A stretch of 53,525 bases of DNA from an uncultured Lachnospiraceae bacterium (lineage in GTDB: Bacteria > Bacillota > Clostridia > Lachnospirales > Lachnospiraceae), in NCBI GenBank assembly GCA_949949005.1, contig CATLHM010000019.1, positions 1 to 53,525 on the forward strand. The letters are read 5' to 3'. Shown here in pieces: positions 25,264 to 33,403 of this stretch (positions are counted from its first letter, which is position 1; each line of letters opens with the position of its first letter). The notes below the pieces were generated by a model. The model made no database searches. It saw nothing but the letters and a program-made list of their open reading frames with translations, and had not been told where the DNA came from. A program made the position numbers and the translations under genes.

Positions 25264-27222
25264 ATGTCAAAACAGCGCGCCGTCATCTATAACCGCTGCA
25301 GCACAGAGGAGGAAGCCCAGAAGGATGCGCTCCTAAAGCAGGTTCGGGAATCCAGGGACTGTGTTTTGGAGGCAGGATGGGAGCTTGTTGATACTTATGT
25401 GGAGGCAAAGAGCGGTACCACAGCGAAAGGGCGTAACGAATATAACAGGCTTTATGAGGATTTGGGGAGCGCTAAGTTCGATATAATTGTCATCAAAAGC
25501 CAGGATAGGCTTATGCGCAACACCAGGGATTGGTATCTGTTCCTTGACCGGATGCAGAGGAACCAAAAACGACTCTACATGTATCTCGAACGGAAATTTT
25601 ATACGCCGGATGATGCGTTGATTACCGGGATCAAGGCAATTCTGGCGGAGGAATACAGCCGGGAGCTGAGCAAGAAGATTAACAATGCGCACAAAAACAG
25701 GCAGAAGGAAGGGAAAAGCTTTGTATTTACAAACCAGACCTACGGATACAGGAAGATGCCGGATAAGAGTATTGCGGTAGAGCAAAAGGAAGCGGAAATG
25801 ATCAGGATGATCTTTGAGCTTTCAGCCAGCGGTTATGGCACACACTGCAGCGCAGAGATCCTTTACCGACATGGGTACCGCAACCACAAAGGCAAGAGGC
25901 TCGGCCCTTCCCTGATCCGGAATATGATCAGGAATCCCATCTATAAGGGAACCATTGTCCAAAATCGGCAGCATTATGATTTCGAGAGCAAACGGGTCTG
26001 CAAAAATCCGCCCTCAGAATGGCTGTTCCATGAAAACGCCGTTCCCCGGATTGTGGAGGATGAGCTGTTTGAGCGGGCGAACCAGGGGCTGGACCAAAGG
26101 AAGCAGGAAAGAAACCGGGGCGGCATCTACAGGAAGGGAAGCAATCCGGGAAAATATGACCTGTCCGGGAAATTGTTCTGTGGGCTCTGCAAAAGCCCTT
26201 TTTACCGAACCGTCCGCCAGAATAAAAACGGCAAAGTGACGGAGTGGAAATGCAGCAACTATCTGCAAAATGGGAGGAAAAGTGCCCGGATGCGCCGGGA
26301 GCAGATCAGGAAAGCCGGGGGGTGGCAGCCACAACCGGCAGAAGGAGGGGATGAGAGGCCGGAAGAAGGAGACACAGATGCATTCAGGCCGGAAGAAGGA
26401 GATGCAGATGCAGGCAGGCGGGAAGGGTGCGATAATGTGCATCTGGACGAAAAGAAATTGTATGGTGTGCTGGAGCAGCTTTGCAGCCGGAAATACCAGA
26501 ACTTAGAAAAGGATAGCCTTTTAAAAGAGACGTTATCGATACTGCGGAAAGCTTTGAATGGGAGCAATACGCATTTAAGGAAGGAGGGGCTGGAAAATTC
26601 ACTGGAGAAAATCATCCGGCAGAAAGACATCCTTCTTGAAAAGCTGCTGGAAGGGATTATCTCTGATATAGATTTTAAGGCCAAAAATGAGGAACTGGAA
26701 AGCAGGAAGTCAGAGGTCGAAAAGGAGCTTAAGGCCATGGAGGATGCCCTCATCCAAAATACAAGGCTGGAGAGCCGGATAGAGTCGATCCGTAAAAAAC
26801 TGGAAGATGGAGTGATCAGGCAGGCACAGATCGCAGATATGGTCAGCAATATTTCCAGGATTGAAGTTTTTCCGGCTTACATGAAAGTTTATTTCGATTC
26901 CCGGGCTCTGACGGGGCCCGGCTCGGAAAATGTTTCTCCGATGGTAAGGGACGAGACGGATAGGTTCACGGCAGTGCGCGTGGATCAGACATGCAGCACA
27001 TCCCACCGGCCCATGGCCGAAGCGGAAAAAGGGAAGATACTAAGCCTCATGAGAGAAAAGCCTGAAACTACGGCAAAGGAGATTGCCGCAAAGATGGATG
27101 TAAATCTTTCCCTGATACATAGAAGGATCCGGGAGCTGAAAAAGGAAGGAAAGGTCAGATACAGTTCCCGGGGTGGCAGGGGAAAGTGGCAGATACTTGT
27201 CCCTTTTCAGGATAAAACTTGA
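25264..27222 (+). CDS. Large serine recombinase (integrase)
   Basis: 652 residues. The resolvase catalytic domain starts RAVIYNRCSTEEEA, with nucleophile Ser13, and continues IIVIKSQDRLMRN with the catalytic Arg. A Recombinase domain (NQTYGYRKMP to IRNPIYKG) and a zinc ribbon (CGLC ... WKC ... GC) follow, then a coiled coil (~440-550). Two oddities: an insert of about 50 residues with 30-bp DNA repeats within the zinc ribbon, and a winged-helix domain at the very C-terminus (KPETTAKEIAAKMDVNLSLI, then RELKKEGKV). The start follows AAGGAAGG; an in-frame start 72 bases upstream is unlikely. It probably integrates and excises the surrounding element. Confidence 0.92.
   Translation: MSKQRAVIYNRCSTEEEAQKDALLKQVRESRDCVLEAGWELVDTYVEAKSGTTAKGRNEYNRLYEDLGSAKFDIIVIKSQDRLMRNTRDWYLFLDRMQRNQKRLYMYLERKFYTPDDALITGIKAILAEEYSRELSKKINNAHKNRQKEGKSFVFTNQTYGYRKMPDKSIAVEQKEAEMIRMIFELSASGYGTHCSAEILYRHGYRNHKGKRLGPSLIRNMIRNPIYKGTIVQNRQHYDFESKRVCKNPPSEWLFHENAVPRIVEDELFERANQGLDQRKQERNRGGIYRKGSNPGKYDLSGKLFCGLCKSPFYRTVRQNKNGKVTEWKCSNYLQNGRKSARMRREQIRKAGGWQPQPAEGGDERPEEGDTDAFRPEEGDADAGRREGCDNVHLDEKKLYGVLEQLCSRKYQNLEKDSLLKETLSILRKALNGSNTHLRKEGLENSLEKIIRQKDILLEKLLEGIISDIDFKAKNEELESRKSEVEKELKAMEDALIQNTRLESRIESIRKKLEDGVIRQAQIADMVSNISRIEVFPAYMKVYFDSRALTGPGSENVSPMVRDETDRFTAVRVDQTCSTSHRPMAEAEKGKILSLMREKPETTAKEIAAKMDVNLSLIHRRIRELKKEGKVRYSSRGGRGKWQILVPFQDKT
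26356..26427 (+). repeat. 30-bp tandem repeats inside the recombinase zinc ribbon
   Basis: Units at 26356-26385 and 26386-26415 begin AGGCCGGAAGAAGGAGA and agree except at a few positions; a partial third starts at 26416. They encode RPEEGDxDA repeats, a 10-residue period. Slippage could change the copy number in frame. Confidence 0.8.
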
Positions 27223-27299
27223 TAATGTGAGCAGTTATAAGGTATACTTGATTCAGCCCAAAGACGGTAAGAGCTGCTATAAGCGCGGGGAGGATTCAG

Positions 27300-29015
27300 A
27301 TGAGAGATGAAAAGAAAAAAATGCTGCCGGTGGGGATTGAGAGCTTTGATGATATCCGAACTGAAAATTTCTATTATATCGATAAGACGGGGTTGATCAG
27401 GGAACTGCTTGAAAATTGGGGAAAGGTAAATTTGTTTACTCGTCCCAGGCGTTTTGGGAAATCCTTGAATATGAGCATGCTCAAAACATTTTTTGAGATC
27501 GGATGTAGGAGGGAGCTTTTTGAGGGTCTTGAAATCCGGAAGGAGGCAGAGCTTTGCGAAAAATATATGGGGCAGTTTCCTGTGATCGCTCTTTCCCTTA
27601 AGGGGGTAAAAGGAAAGGATTATGCCACGGCCCGCGCCATGATGGGTTCCGTGATTGGGGCGGAGGCCATGCGGTTTCAGTTTTTAAGGGAAAGCGAGGA
27701 GCTGACAGACCAGGAGAAAAGCCGGTATGAACAGCTTATAAGGGTGGATATGACAGGCCGGGAGAGTTTCCAGATGTCGGATTCCGTTTTGATGGAAAGC
27801 TTAAAAACCCTTTCCACATTGTTGCATAAACATTACAGGAATAAGGCAATCCTGCTGATCGACGAGTATGACGTCCCTCTGGCAAAGGCAAATGAATGCG
27901 GCTATTATGACCAGATGATTATCCTCATACGCAATCTCTTTGAGCAGGCCCTTAAGACCAATGACAGCCTTTATTTTGCCGTGATGACGGGCTGTTTGAG
28001 AGTGGCGAAGGAAAGCATTTTTACAGGGCTCAACAACCTTAAGATATTTTCCATCGCAAATGTGAGGTTTGATGAGTATTTCGGGTTCACCGATGCGGAG
28101 GTGCAGGCCCTTCTTGCCTATTATGGCCTTGCCGGTTTTTATGGCACGGTTAAAGACTGGTATGACGGATACCATTTCGGCAATGTGGATGTGTACTGCC
28201 CCTGGGATGTAGTGAATTATGTGGATGATTTGCGAAGCGACCCGGAGCTTTTCCCACAGAATTATTGGGCGAATACAAGCGGCAATGACGTGGTCAGGCA
28301 TTTTATCGAGAGGGTTGGTGACGGGGTGACCAGACGTGAGATGGAGAGCCTGATCGCAGGGGAGAGCGTGGCGAAGGAGATCCGGCAGGAATTGACTTAC
28401 AACAATCTGTATGATACGGCGGAGAATATGTGGAGCATATTGTTTGCAACCGGATACCTCACACAGCGGGAAAAGCCGGACGCAAATCGTTTTTGGCTGG
28501 CCATCCCAAACCGGGAAATCCGGCAGATATTTACGGAACAGATCATGGGCCTGTTTAAGGAAAACGCCAGGAAGGACGGGGAGGCCCTGGACTGTTTCTG
28601 CGAGGCCTTAAAGGCCGGAGATGCGCAAAGCGTGGAACAACAGTTCACAGCCTATCTCAAAAAAACAATCAGCATCCGGGACACCTTTGCAAGGAAGCAG
28701 ACAAAGGAGAATTTCTATCACGGTGTATTGATTGGGCTGCTCGGCTACAAGGGGGACTGGTATGTGAGGTCGAATATGGAAGCGGGGGAGGGCTACAGCG
28801 ACATCCAGGTGGAGATCGAGGATGAAGAGATCGGGATTGTGATTGAAGTAAAATATGCGAATGATTCCGACCTGGACATCGAATGCCAAAAAGCCCTTGA
28901 CCAGATTGAAAGAAAACGGTATGCCGAGCAGTTCTATGAGGAAGGGCTGCATACGGTCTTGAAATACGGGATTGCATGCCGCCGGAAGGAATGCAGGGTT
29001 ATTTGCAGTTCCTGA
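27300..29015 (+). CDS. AAA-ATPase_like protein with C-terminal PD-(D/E)XK nuclease domain (second copy)
   Basis: 571 residues of the same family as the gene at 23133 but clearly diverged (not a recent duplicate). P-loop RPRRFGKS (48-55), Walker B AILLIDEYDVPL, and a C-terminal GIVIEVKYAND segment with the E-x-K of the nuclease core, then ALDQIE. GGGGAGG lies before the ATG. It ends 45 bases before the right end of the element, so the two paralogues bracket the recombinase. Confidence 0.92.
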   Translation: MRDEKKKMLPVGIESFDDIRTENFYYIDKTGLIRELLENWGKVNLFTRPRRFGKSLNMSMLKTFFEIGCRRELFEGLEIRKEAELCEKYMGQFPVIALSLKGVKGKDYATARAMMGSVIGAEAMRFQFLRESEELTDQEKSRYEQLIRVDMTGRESFQMSDSVLMESLKTLSTLLHKHYRNKAILLIDEYDVPLAKANECGYYDQMIILIRNLFEQALKTNDSLYFAVMTGCLRVAKESIFTGLNNLKIFSIANVRFDEYFGFTDAEVQALLAYYGLAGFYGTVKDWYDGYHFGNVDVYCPWDVVNYVDDLRSDPELFPQNYWANTSGNDVVRHFIERVGDGVTRREMESLIAGESVAKEIRQELTYNNLYDTAENMWSILFATGYLTQREKPDANRFWLAIPNREIRQIFTEQIMGLFKENARKDGEALDCFCEALKAGDAQSVEQQFTAYLKKTISIRDTFARKQTKENFYHGVLIGLLGYKGDWYVRSNMEAGEGYSDIQVEIEDEEIGIVIEVKYANDSDLDIECQKALDQIERKRYAEQFYEEGLHTVLKYGIACRRKECRVICSS

Positions 29016-29042
29016 AACCGGCGCCCGGATGTTTCTTTCTGT

Positions 29043-29063
29043 CATTTCCGCCCACCACCTGAA
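29043..29063. other. attR: right junction of the integrated element
   Basis: The element arm CATTTCCGCCCACCACCT (29043-29060) meets the core GAA (29061-29063), after which permease sequence (AACCTGCGACCC on +) begins. The arm is the inverted partner of the attL arm. Confidence 0.75.
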
Positions 29064-29789
29064 AACCTGCGACCCATAAATAATCAGATACCCCAGCCCC
29101 CGTCTTGCCGCCAGGAATTCTCCAATAATGACGCCCACCAGAGCCAGGCCGATATTGACCTTCATATTGCTGAGCACGGCGGGAATGGAGGAGGGAAGCA
29201 CCACCTTATGGAAAGCGTCAAAGCGGTTCCCGCCAAGGGTATAGATGAGTTTGAGCTTTTCGGAGTCCACCTGCTTAAAGCTGGTGTAAAGGCTGATCAC
29301 AGAACCGAAAATTGCCACGGAAATACCGGCAACGATGATCGTATTCATTCCCGTACCGAGCCAGACAATGAAAAGAGGGGCAAGGGCGGATTTGGGCAGG
29401 CTGTTTAAAACCACCAGATAAGGCTCTGAAATTTCCGACAGGGTTCTGGAATACCACAAAACCGTGGCGGCCAGGACGGAGATTAGGGTGATCAGCACGA
29501 AGCTCAGCAGAGTTTCAAGCAGGGTGATTCCCGTATGGGTAAAGAAGGTTCCGTCCCTGAGCATACTGACAAAGAAGGAAACCACCATGCTGGGGCTGCT
29601 GAAAAAGAAGGTGTCAATCCATCCGAGCCTGCCGGAGCACTCCCACAGGGAGAGGAAGAGTACCAATACAAGGATGCGCAGCAGGGTGATCATGTGATGA
29701 TGCCTGTGGTGTTTCTTAATATAAAGCTGCTGGGCTGTCAAGCCTTCTTTGGAACTGAAATTATCTTTTGGTCTATCCGCTATATTCAT
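29061..29789 (-). pseudogene. ABC importer permease, 5' fragment (SsuC/TauC/ThiX type), interrupted
   Basis: Encodes 243 residues from ATG 29789 (GGAAGGAGA before it), with a long N-terminal tail, a helix ITLLRILVLVLFLSLWE, and the binding-protein-dependent permease core including the EAA-like stretch KLIYTLGGNRFDAFHKVVLP, GLALVGVIIGEFLA and GLGYLIIYGSQVF. The gene is cut at TTC 29061, where the element starts; its last 34 codons are at 22954-22850. In the integrated state the frame runs on through antisense element sequence to a stop at 28608, a 393-residue chimera that automated tools may call as a gene. The family imports nitrate, sulfonates, taurine or pyrimidine precursors. Confidence 0.88.
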
Positions 29790-30540
29790 CAGAAATCTCC
29801 TTCCAAAGTAAAGTGAATAAATCCTGAAATTCCGGGGCGTTTCTTGCCGCAAGGGGCGTATTTTCCGGTAGGGTAAGATGAATCGGAATGTTGTTTTTGA
29901 CAGTGGCCGGGCGCCTGGTGAGCACAAGGATTCTGTCAGCCAAAGAGATGGCTTCCGACAAATCATGGGTGATCAGGATAGCGGTAATACCGCTGGCGCG
30001 GATGATATTTCCAATGTCGGCGGAAACCATCAGCCGTGTCTGGTAGTCCAGGGCGCTGAATGGTTCATCCAAAAGAAGAAGCCCTGGCTCCATCACCATG
30101 GTCCTGATCAGGGCGGCGCGCTGCTTCATACCGCCGGAGAGCTCTCCCGGTTTTTTGTCCTTAAATTTGTAAAGTCCATAGTCCTTAAGGAGCTTCTCCG
30201 CAAGGGCTTCCTTTTCCGGAGATAAGGATTTATTGATTTCCGGGCCAAGGAGTACGTTCTTCCAGATGGTGCGCCATTCCAGGAGATGATCCTGCTGGAG
30301 CATATAGCCGATACGGATTTTCTCCTGCCCTTCTTCGTTTAACAGAATTTCACCGGACTGGGGACGAAGGAGCCCTGCGATAATGGAGAGCAGGGTGGAT
30401 TTGCCGCACCCACTGGGCCCTACAATAGCCAGGAATTCGCCCTTTTCAACCTGAAAGGATATATTGGTCAAGGCTCTGGTCTCACCATTTAAGCTGTGAT
30501 AAGAAAAACAGATATTGTTACATTTCAGAACAGGCTCCAT
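29773..30540 (-). CDS. ABC importer ATP-binding protein, SsuB/TauB type
   Basis: 255 residues with Walker A GPSGCGKST, a Q-loop MLQQDHLL, signature LSGGMKQRAALIRTM, Walker B LLLLDEPFSALD and switch His in LITHDLSEA, typical of the nitrate/sulfonate/taurine group. ATG 30540 follows TAGGAGG. It overlaps the interrupted permease gene by 17 bases, so the two were translationally coupled. No substrate-binding protein gene is adjacent, so the substrate is undetermined. With the permease split, the transporter should be non-functional unless the element excises. Confidence 0.93.
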   Translation of the reverse strand: MEPVLKCNNICFSYHSLNGETRALTNISFQVEKGEFLAIVGPSGCGKSTLLSIIAGLLRPQSGEILLNEEGQEKIRIGYMLQQDHLLEWRTIWKNVLLGPEINKSLSPEKEALAEKLLKDYGLYKFKDKKPGELSGGMKQRAALIRTMVMEPGLLLLDEPFSALDYQTRLMVSADIGNIIRASGITAILITHDLSEAISLADRILVLTRRPATVKNNIPIHLTLPENTPLAARNAPEFQDLFTLLWKEISDEYSG

Positions 30541-30725
30541 AATTCCTCCTACAAGTTTTAAATGCTGCCTGTTGTTGGCATAATTAACGGATACCGGACT
30601 TATAGTAAAGGCCAAAACATAAATTTTTGCCGTTCGCTATATAATTATAAGTTATGAGTAGTCAGTTTTTCTGTGCATAAAATCGGTAACGGTCTAAAAA
30701 TCTATTAAAATGTCCTTTTCCCGCA

Positions 30726-30754
30726 TTGAAAATCCTGAAAAAGTATGGTAGTAT
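30726..30754 (+). promoter_or_regulatory. argH promoter
   Basis: TTGAAA (30726-30731), a 17-bp spacer and TAGTAT (30749-30754). It lies in the 280-base divergent region between the importer ATPase and argH. The rest is A/T-rich; no T-box or riboswitch core was found. Confidence 0.65.
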
Positions 30755-30820
30755 CAAATGCAGATTTAATAATTAGACGGCTGTAGACCGCTGGTTTTTG
30801 AAAGGAGTATGGTTATTATT

Positions 30821-32218
30821 ATGGCACAGCTATGGGGAGGGCGTTTTTCCAAGGCAACGGATGAATTGGTATACCGGTTTAATGCATCCATTACCTTTGA
30901 TCAAAGGCTCTTTGAACAGGATATAGAGGGCAGCATTGCCCATGCGGTGATGCTTGAAAAGCAGGGCATTCTCACCTGCAAGGAAAAGGACGATATTGTA
31001 AAGGGGCTCACAGGTATCAGGCAGGATGTTTTGGAGGGGCGGCTGAAAATCACCGAGGAGTATGAGGATGTCCACAGCTTCGTGGAGGCTGTTTTGACGG
31101 AGCGGATCGGGGAGGCCGGGAAAAAGCTCCACACCGGAAGAAGCAGGAACGATCAGGTGGCTCTGGATATGAAACTTTATGTGAGAGAACAGGTTTTGGA
31201 GGTGGCCTGCGGCCTGGGAAATCTTCTGGAAACGCTGCTTGATTTGATGGAAAAGAACCTGACTACTTATATGCCTGGGTTCACCCATTTGCAAAAGGCG
31301 CAGCCTACCACGCTGGCCCATCATTTGGGGGCATATTTTGAGATGTTCAAGCGGGATGTGTTGCGGCTTCAGGATATCTATAAGAGGATGAATTATTCCC
31401 CTCTGGGAGCCGGTGCATTTGCAGGCACCACTTATCCGCTGGACCGGTACTATACCTCGGCCCTGTTGGGCTTTGAGGGGCCTACCTTAAACAGTATGGA
31501 TTCCGTATCGGACAGGGATTACATTATAGAATTTTTGGCAGCCCTTTCCACCATCATGATGCATCTGAGCAGGTTCAGCGAGGAAATCATTATCTGGAAT
31601 TCCAATGAGTACCGCTTTGTGGAGATTGACGATGGCTTTTCTACCGGAAGCAGTATTATGCCCCAAAAAAAGAATCCGGACATAGCGGAGCTGGTGCGGG
31701 GAAAGACGGGGCGGGTCTATGGCGCATTGATGTCCATACTTACCACTATGAAGGGGCTGCCCCTTGCTTATAATAAGGATATGCAGGAGGATAAGGAGGT
31801 TACCTTTGACGCCATAGAAACGGTAAAAAATTGCCTTGTGCTTTTTCAGGGAATGCTCTCTACCATAAAATTTTGTGATGAGGTAATGGAAGAGAGCGCA
31901 ATGAAAGGCTTTACCAACGCAACGGACGCGGCGGATTATCTGGTGGGTAAGGGGGTACCCTTTCGGGATGCCCATGGGATTATCGGGCAGTTGGTTCTCT
32001 ATTGCCTGGACAAAAACAGCAGTATCGACAGCCTGAGCCTGGAGGAATTAAAGGCCATCAGCCCTGTATTCGAGGGAGATGTCTATGAGGCCATCAGCCT
32101 TAAAACCTGCGTGAAAAAAAGGCTGACGCTGGGCGCGCCGGGCAGGGAAGCCATGGAAAAGGTGATCCGGATAAACAGAGAATTTCTCGATCATTTGTGG
32201 TTTGAGGAAAAGGCCTGA
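30821..32218 (+). CDS. argH: Argininosuccinate lyase
   Basis: Cleaves argininosuccinate to arginine and fumarate, the last step of arginine synthesis. Seen: AQLWGGRFSKATDELVYRFNAS, HTGRSRNDQVALD, the signature TGSSIMPQKKNPDIAEL, and the catalytic loop before it (FVEIDDGFS). Its 465 residues are usual. Two in-frame ATGs, 30809 and 30821, exist: AAGGAG is three bases from the first and fifteen from the second. The family start (MAQLWGG) favours the second. asd follows after 67 bases, so they may be one amino-acid biosynthesis unit. Confidence 0.95.
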   Translation: MAQLWGGRFSKATDELVYRFNASITFDQRLFEQDIEGSIAHAVMLEKQGILTCKEKDDIVKGLTGIRQDVLEGRLKITEEYEDVHSFVEAVLTERIGEAGKKLHTGRSRNDQVALDMKLYVREQVLEVACGLGNLLETLLDLMEKNLTTYMPGFTHLQKAQPTTLAHHLGAYFEMFKRDVLRLQDIYKRMNYSPLGAGAFAGTTYPLDRYYTSALLGFEGPTLNSMDSVSDRDYIIEFLAALSTIMMHLSRFSEEIIIWNSNEYRFVEIDDGFSTGSSIMPQKKNPDIAELVRGKTGRVYGALMSILTTMKGLPLAYNKDMQEDKEVTFDAIETVKNCLVLFQGMLSTIKFCDEVMEESAMKGFTNATDAADYLVGKGVPFRDAHGIIGQLVLYCLDKNSSIDSLSLEELKAISPVFEGDVYEAISLKTCVKKRLTLGAPGREAMEKVIRINREFLDHLWFEEKA

Positions 32219-32285
32219 GACAGAAATAGAGGGATAGGCTGCGGCAAAGCGGCCGGGAGAAAATAACAGATAAGGAGATCAGAAG

Positions 32286-33365
32286 ATGAGTGAAAAATTA
32301 AAGGTTGGTATTTTAGGCGGAACAGGCATGGTGGGGCAGAGGTTTATCTCCCTTTTGGAAAACCATCCCTGGTTCGAGGTGACTACCATTGCGGCCAGCG
32401 AGAGGTCGGCGGGAAAGACCTATCAGGAGGCAGTGGGCGGAAGATGGAAGATGGATACGCCCATGCCCCAGGCAGTCAAGGATATTATGGTGATGAACGT
32501 AAACGAGGTGGAAAAGGTTGCCGCTGATGTGGACTTTGTGTTCAGTGCGGTGGATATGACCAAAGAGGAGATCAGGCGGATTGAGGAGGAGTATGCAAAG
32601 ACGGAGACTCCCGTGGTTTCCAACAATTCTGCCCATCGCTGGACGCCGGATGTGCCCATGATGGTTCCGGAAATCAATCCGGAGCATATGGCAGTAATCG
32701 AATTTCAGAAAAAGAGGCTGGGTACATCCAAAGGCTTTATTGCCGTAAAGCCCAACTGCTCCATTCAGAGCTATGCGCCTGTGCTCAGCGCCTGGAAGGA
32801 ATTTGAGCCTTATGAGGTGGTGGCTACCACCTACCAGGCAATTTCCGGTGCAGGGAAGACTTTCAGGGACTGGCCGGAGATGGTGGAAAACGTGATTCCT
32901 TATATTGGAGGAGAAGAAGAAAAGAGCGAGAAGGAGCCCTTAAGAATCTGGGGAGAAGTAAAGGACGGGGTGATCGTTCCCGCCACCAGCCCTGTGATCA
33001 CCTGCCAGTGTATCAGGGTGCCCGTGTTAAACGGCCATACCGCCGCTGTGTTTGTAAAGTTCCGTCAAAAACCCACCAAGGAGCAGTTGATCGAAAAGCT
33101 CCTTGCCTTTCAGGGCAGGCCCCAGGAGCTTAAGCTTCCCAGCGCGCCGGAGCAGTTCATCCAATATAGGGAGGAGGATAACCGGCCCCAGGTGAAGCTT
33201 GACGTTGACTTCGAGAGAGGAATGGGAATCAGTGTGGGACGGCTGCGGGAGGATACCGTTTATGACTGGAAATTTATCGGCCTTTCCCACAATACGGTCA
33301 GAGGGGCAGCAGGCGGCGCCGTGCTCTGTGCGGAGCTGTTAAAGGCAGAGGGCTATATCGGTTAA
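32286..33365 (+). CDS. asd: Aspartate-semialdehyde dehydrogenase
   Basis: Makes aspartate semialdehyde for lysine, threonine, methionine and diaminopimelate. Rossmann start LKVGILGGTGMVGQR, active-site Cys in VKPNCSIQSY, and GAGKTFRDWPE. The sequence is of the archaeal/fungal-like ASADH type, found in many Clostridia, and 359 residues is normal for that type. TAAGGAG precedes the ATG. It links functionally to lysA at 5971. Confidence 0.93.
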   Translation: MSEKLKVGILGGTGMVGQRFISLLENHPWFEVTTIAASERSAGKTYQEAVGGRWKMDTPMPQAVKDIMVMNVNEVEKVAADVDFVFSAVDMTKEEIRRIEEEYAKTETPVVSNNSAHRWTPDVPMMVPEINPEHMAVIEFQKKRLGTSKGFIAVKPNCSIQSYAPVLSAWKEFEPYEVVATTYQAISGAGKTFRDWPEMVENVIPYIGGEEEKSEKEPLRIWGEVKDGVIVPATSPVITCQCIRVPVLNGHTAAVFVKFRQKPTKEQLIEKLLAFQGRPQELKLPSAPEQFIQYREEDNRPQVKLDVDFERGMGISVGRLREDTVYDWKFIGLSHNTVRGAAGGAVLCAELLKAEGYIG

Positions 33366-33403
33366 CAGCAGGCAGCCAAGAAGGCAGAAGGAGAGGAAGC
33401 AAA

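Larger units (their letters stand above)
22958..29063 (+). mobile_element. 6.1-kb serine-recombinase element with two AAA-ATPase/nuclease genes
   Basis: Boundaries are set by the split permease gene, whose reading frame is restored exactly when these 6106 bases are removed. Both junctions share GAA, and the ends carry 18-bp imperfect inverted arms (15/18). Joined, the arms form a dyad-symmetric attP. Gene order, all on +: AAA-ATPase/PD-(D/E)XK, 44-residue ORF, large serine recombinase, AAA-ATPase/PD-(D/E)XK. There is no replication, conjugation or phage structural gene, so it is a compact integrative element. Mobility is inferred; the recombinase looks intact. Confidence 0.85.

Noticed and set aside
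26356..26427. CRISPR-like array
   Set aside because: The repeats are contiguous without spacers, in frame, and code for RPEEGDxDA; they are coding tandem repeats. No CRISPR array is seen in the window.
28608..29060. Minus-strand coding continuation of the permease into the element
   Set aside because: It is antisense to the second AAA-ATPase gene, and its translation loses all permease character after the GAA junction. Only the part from 29061 to 29789 is genuine.
30541..30820. T-box or TPP riboswitch between the importer ATPase and argH
   Set aside because: No T-box core sequence or TPP-type CTGAGA element is found; the stretch is plain A/T-rich promoter sequence.
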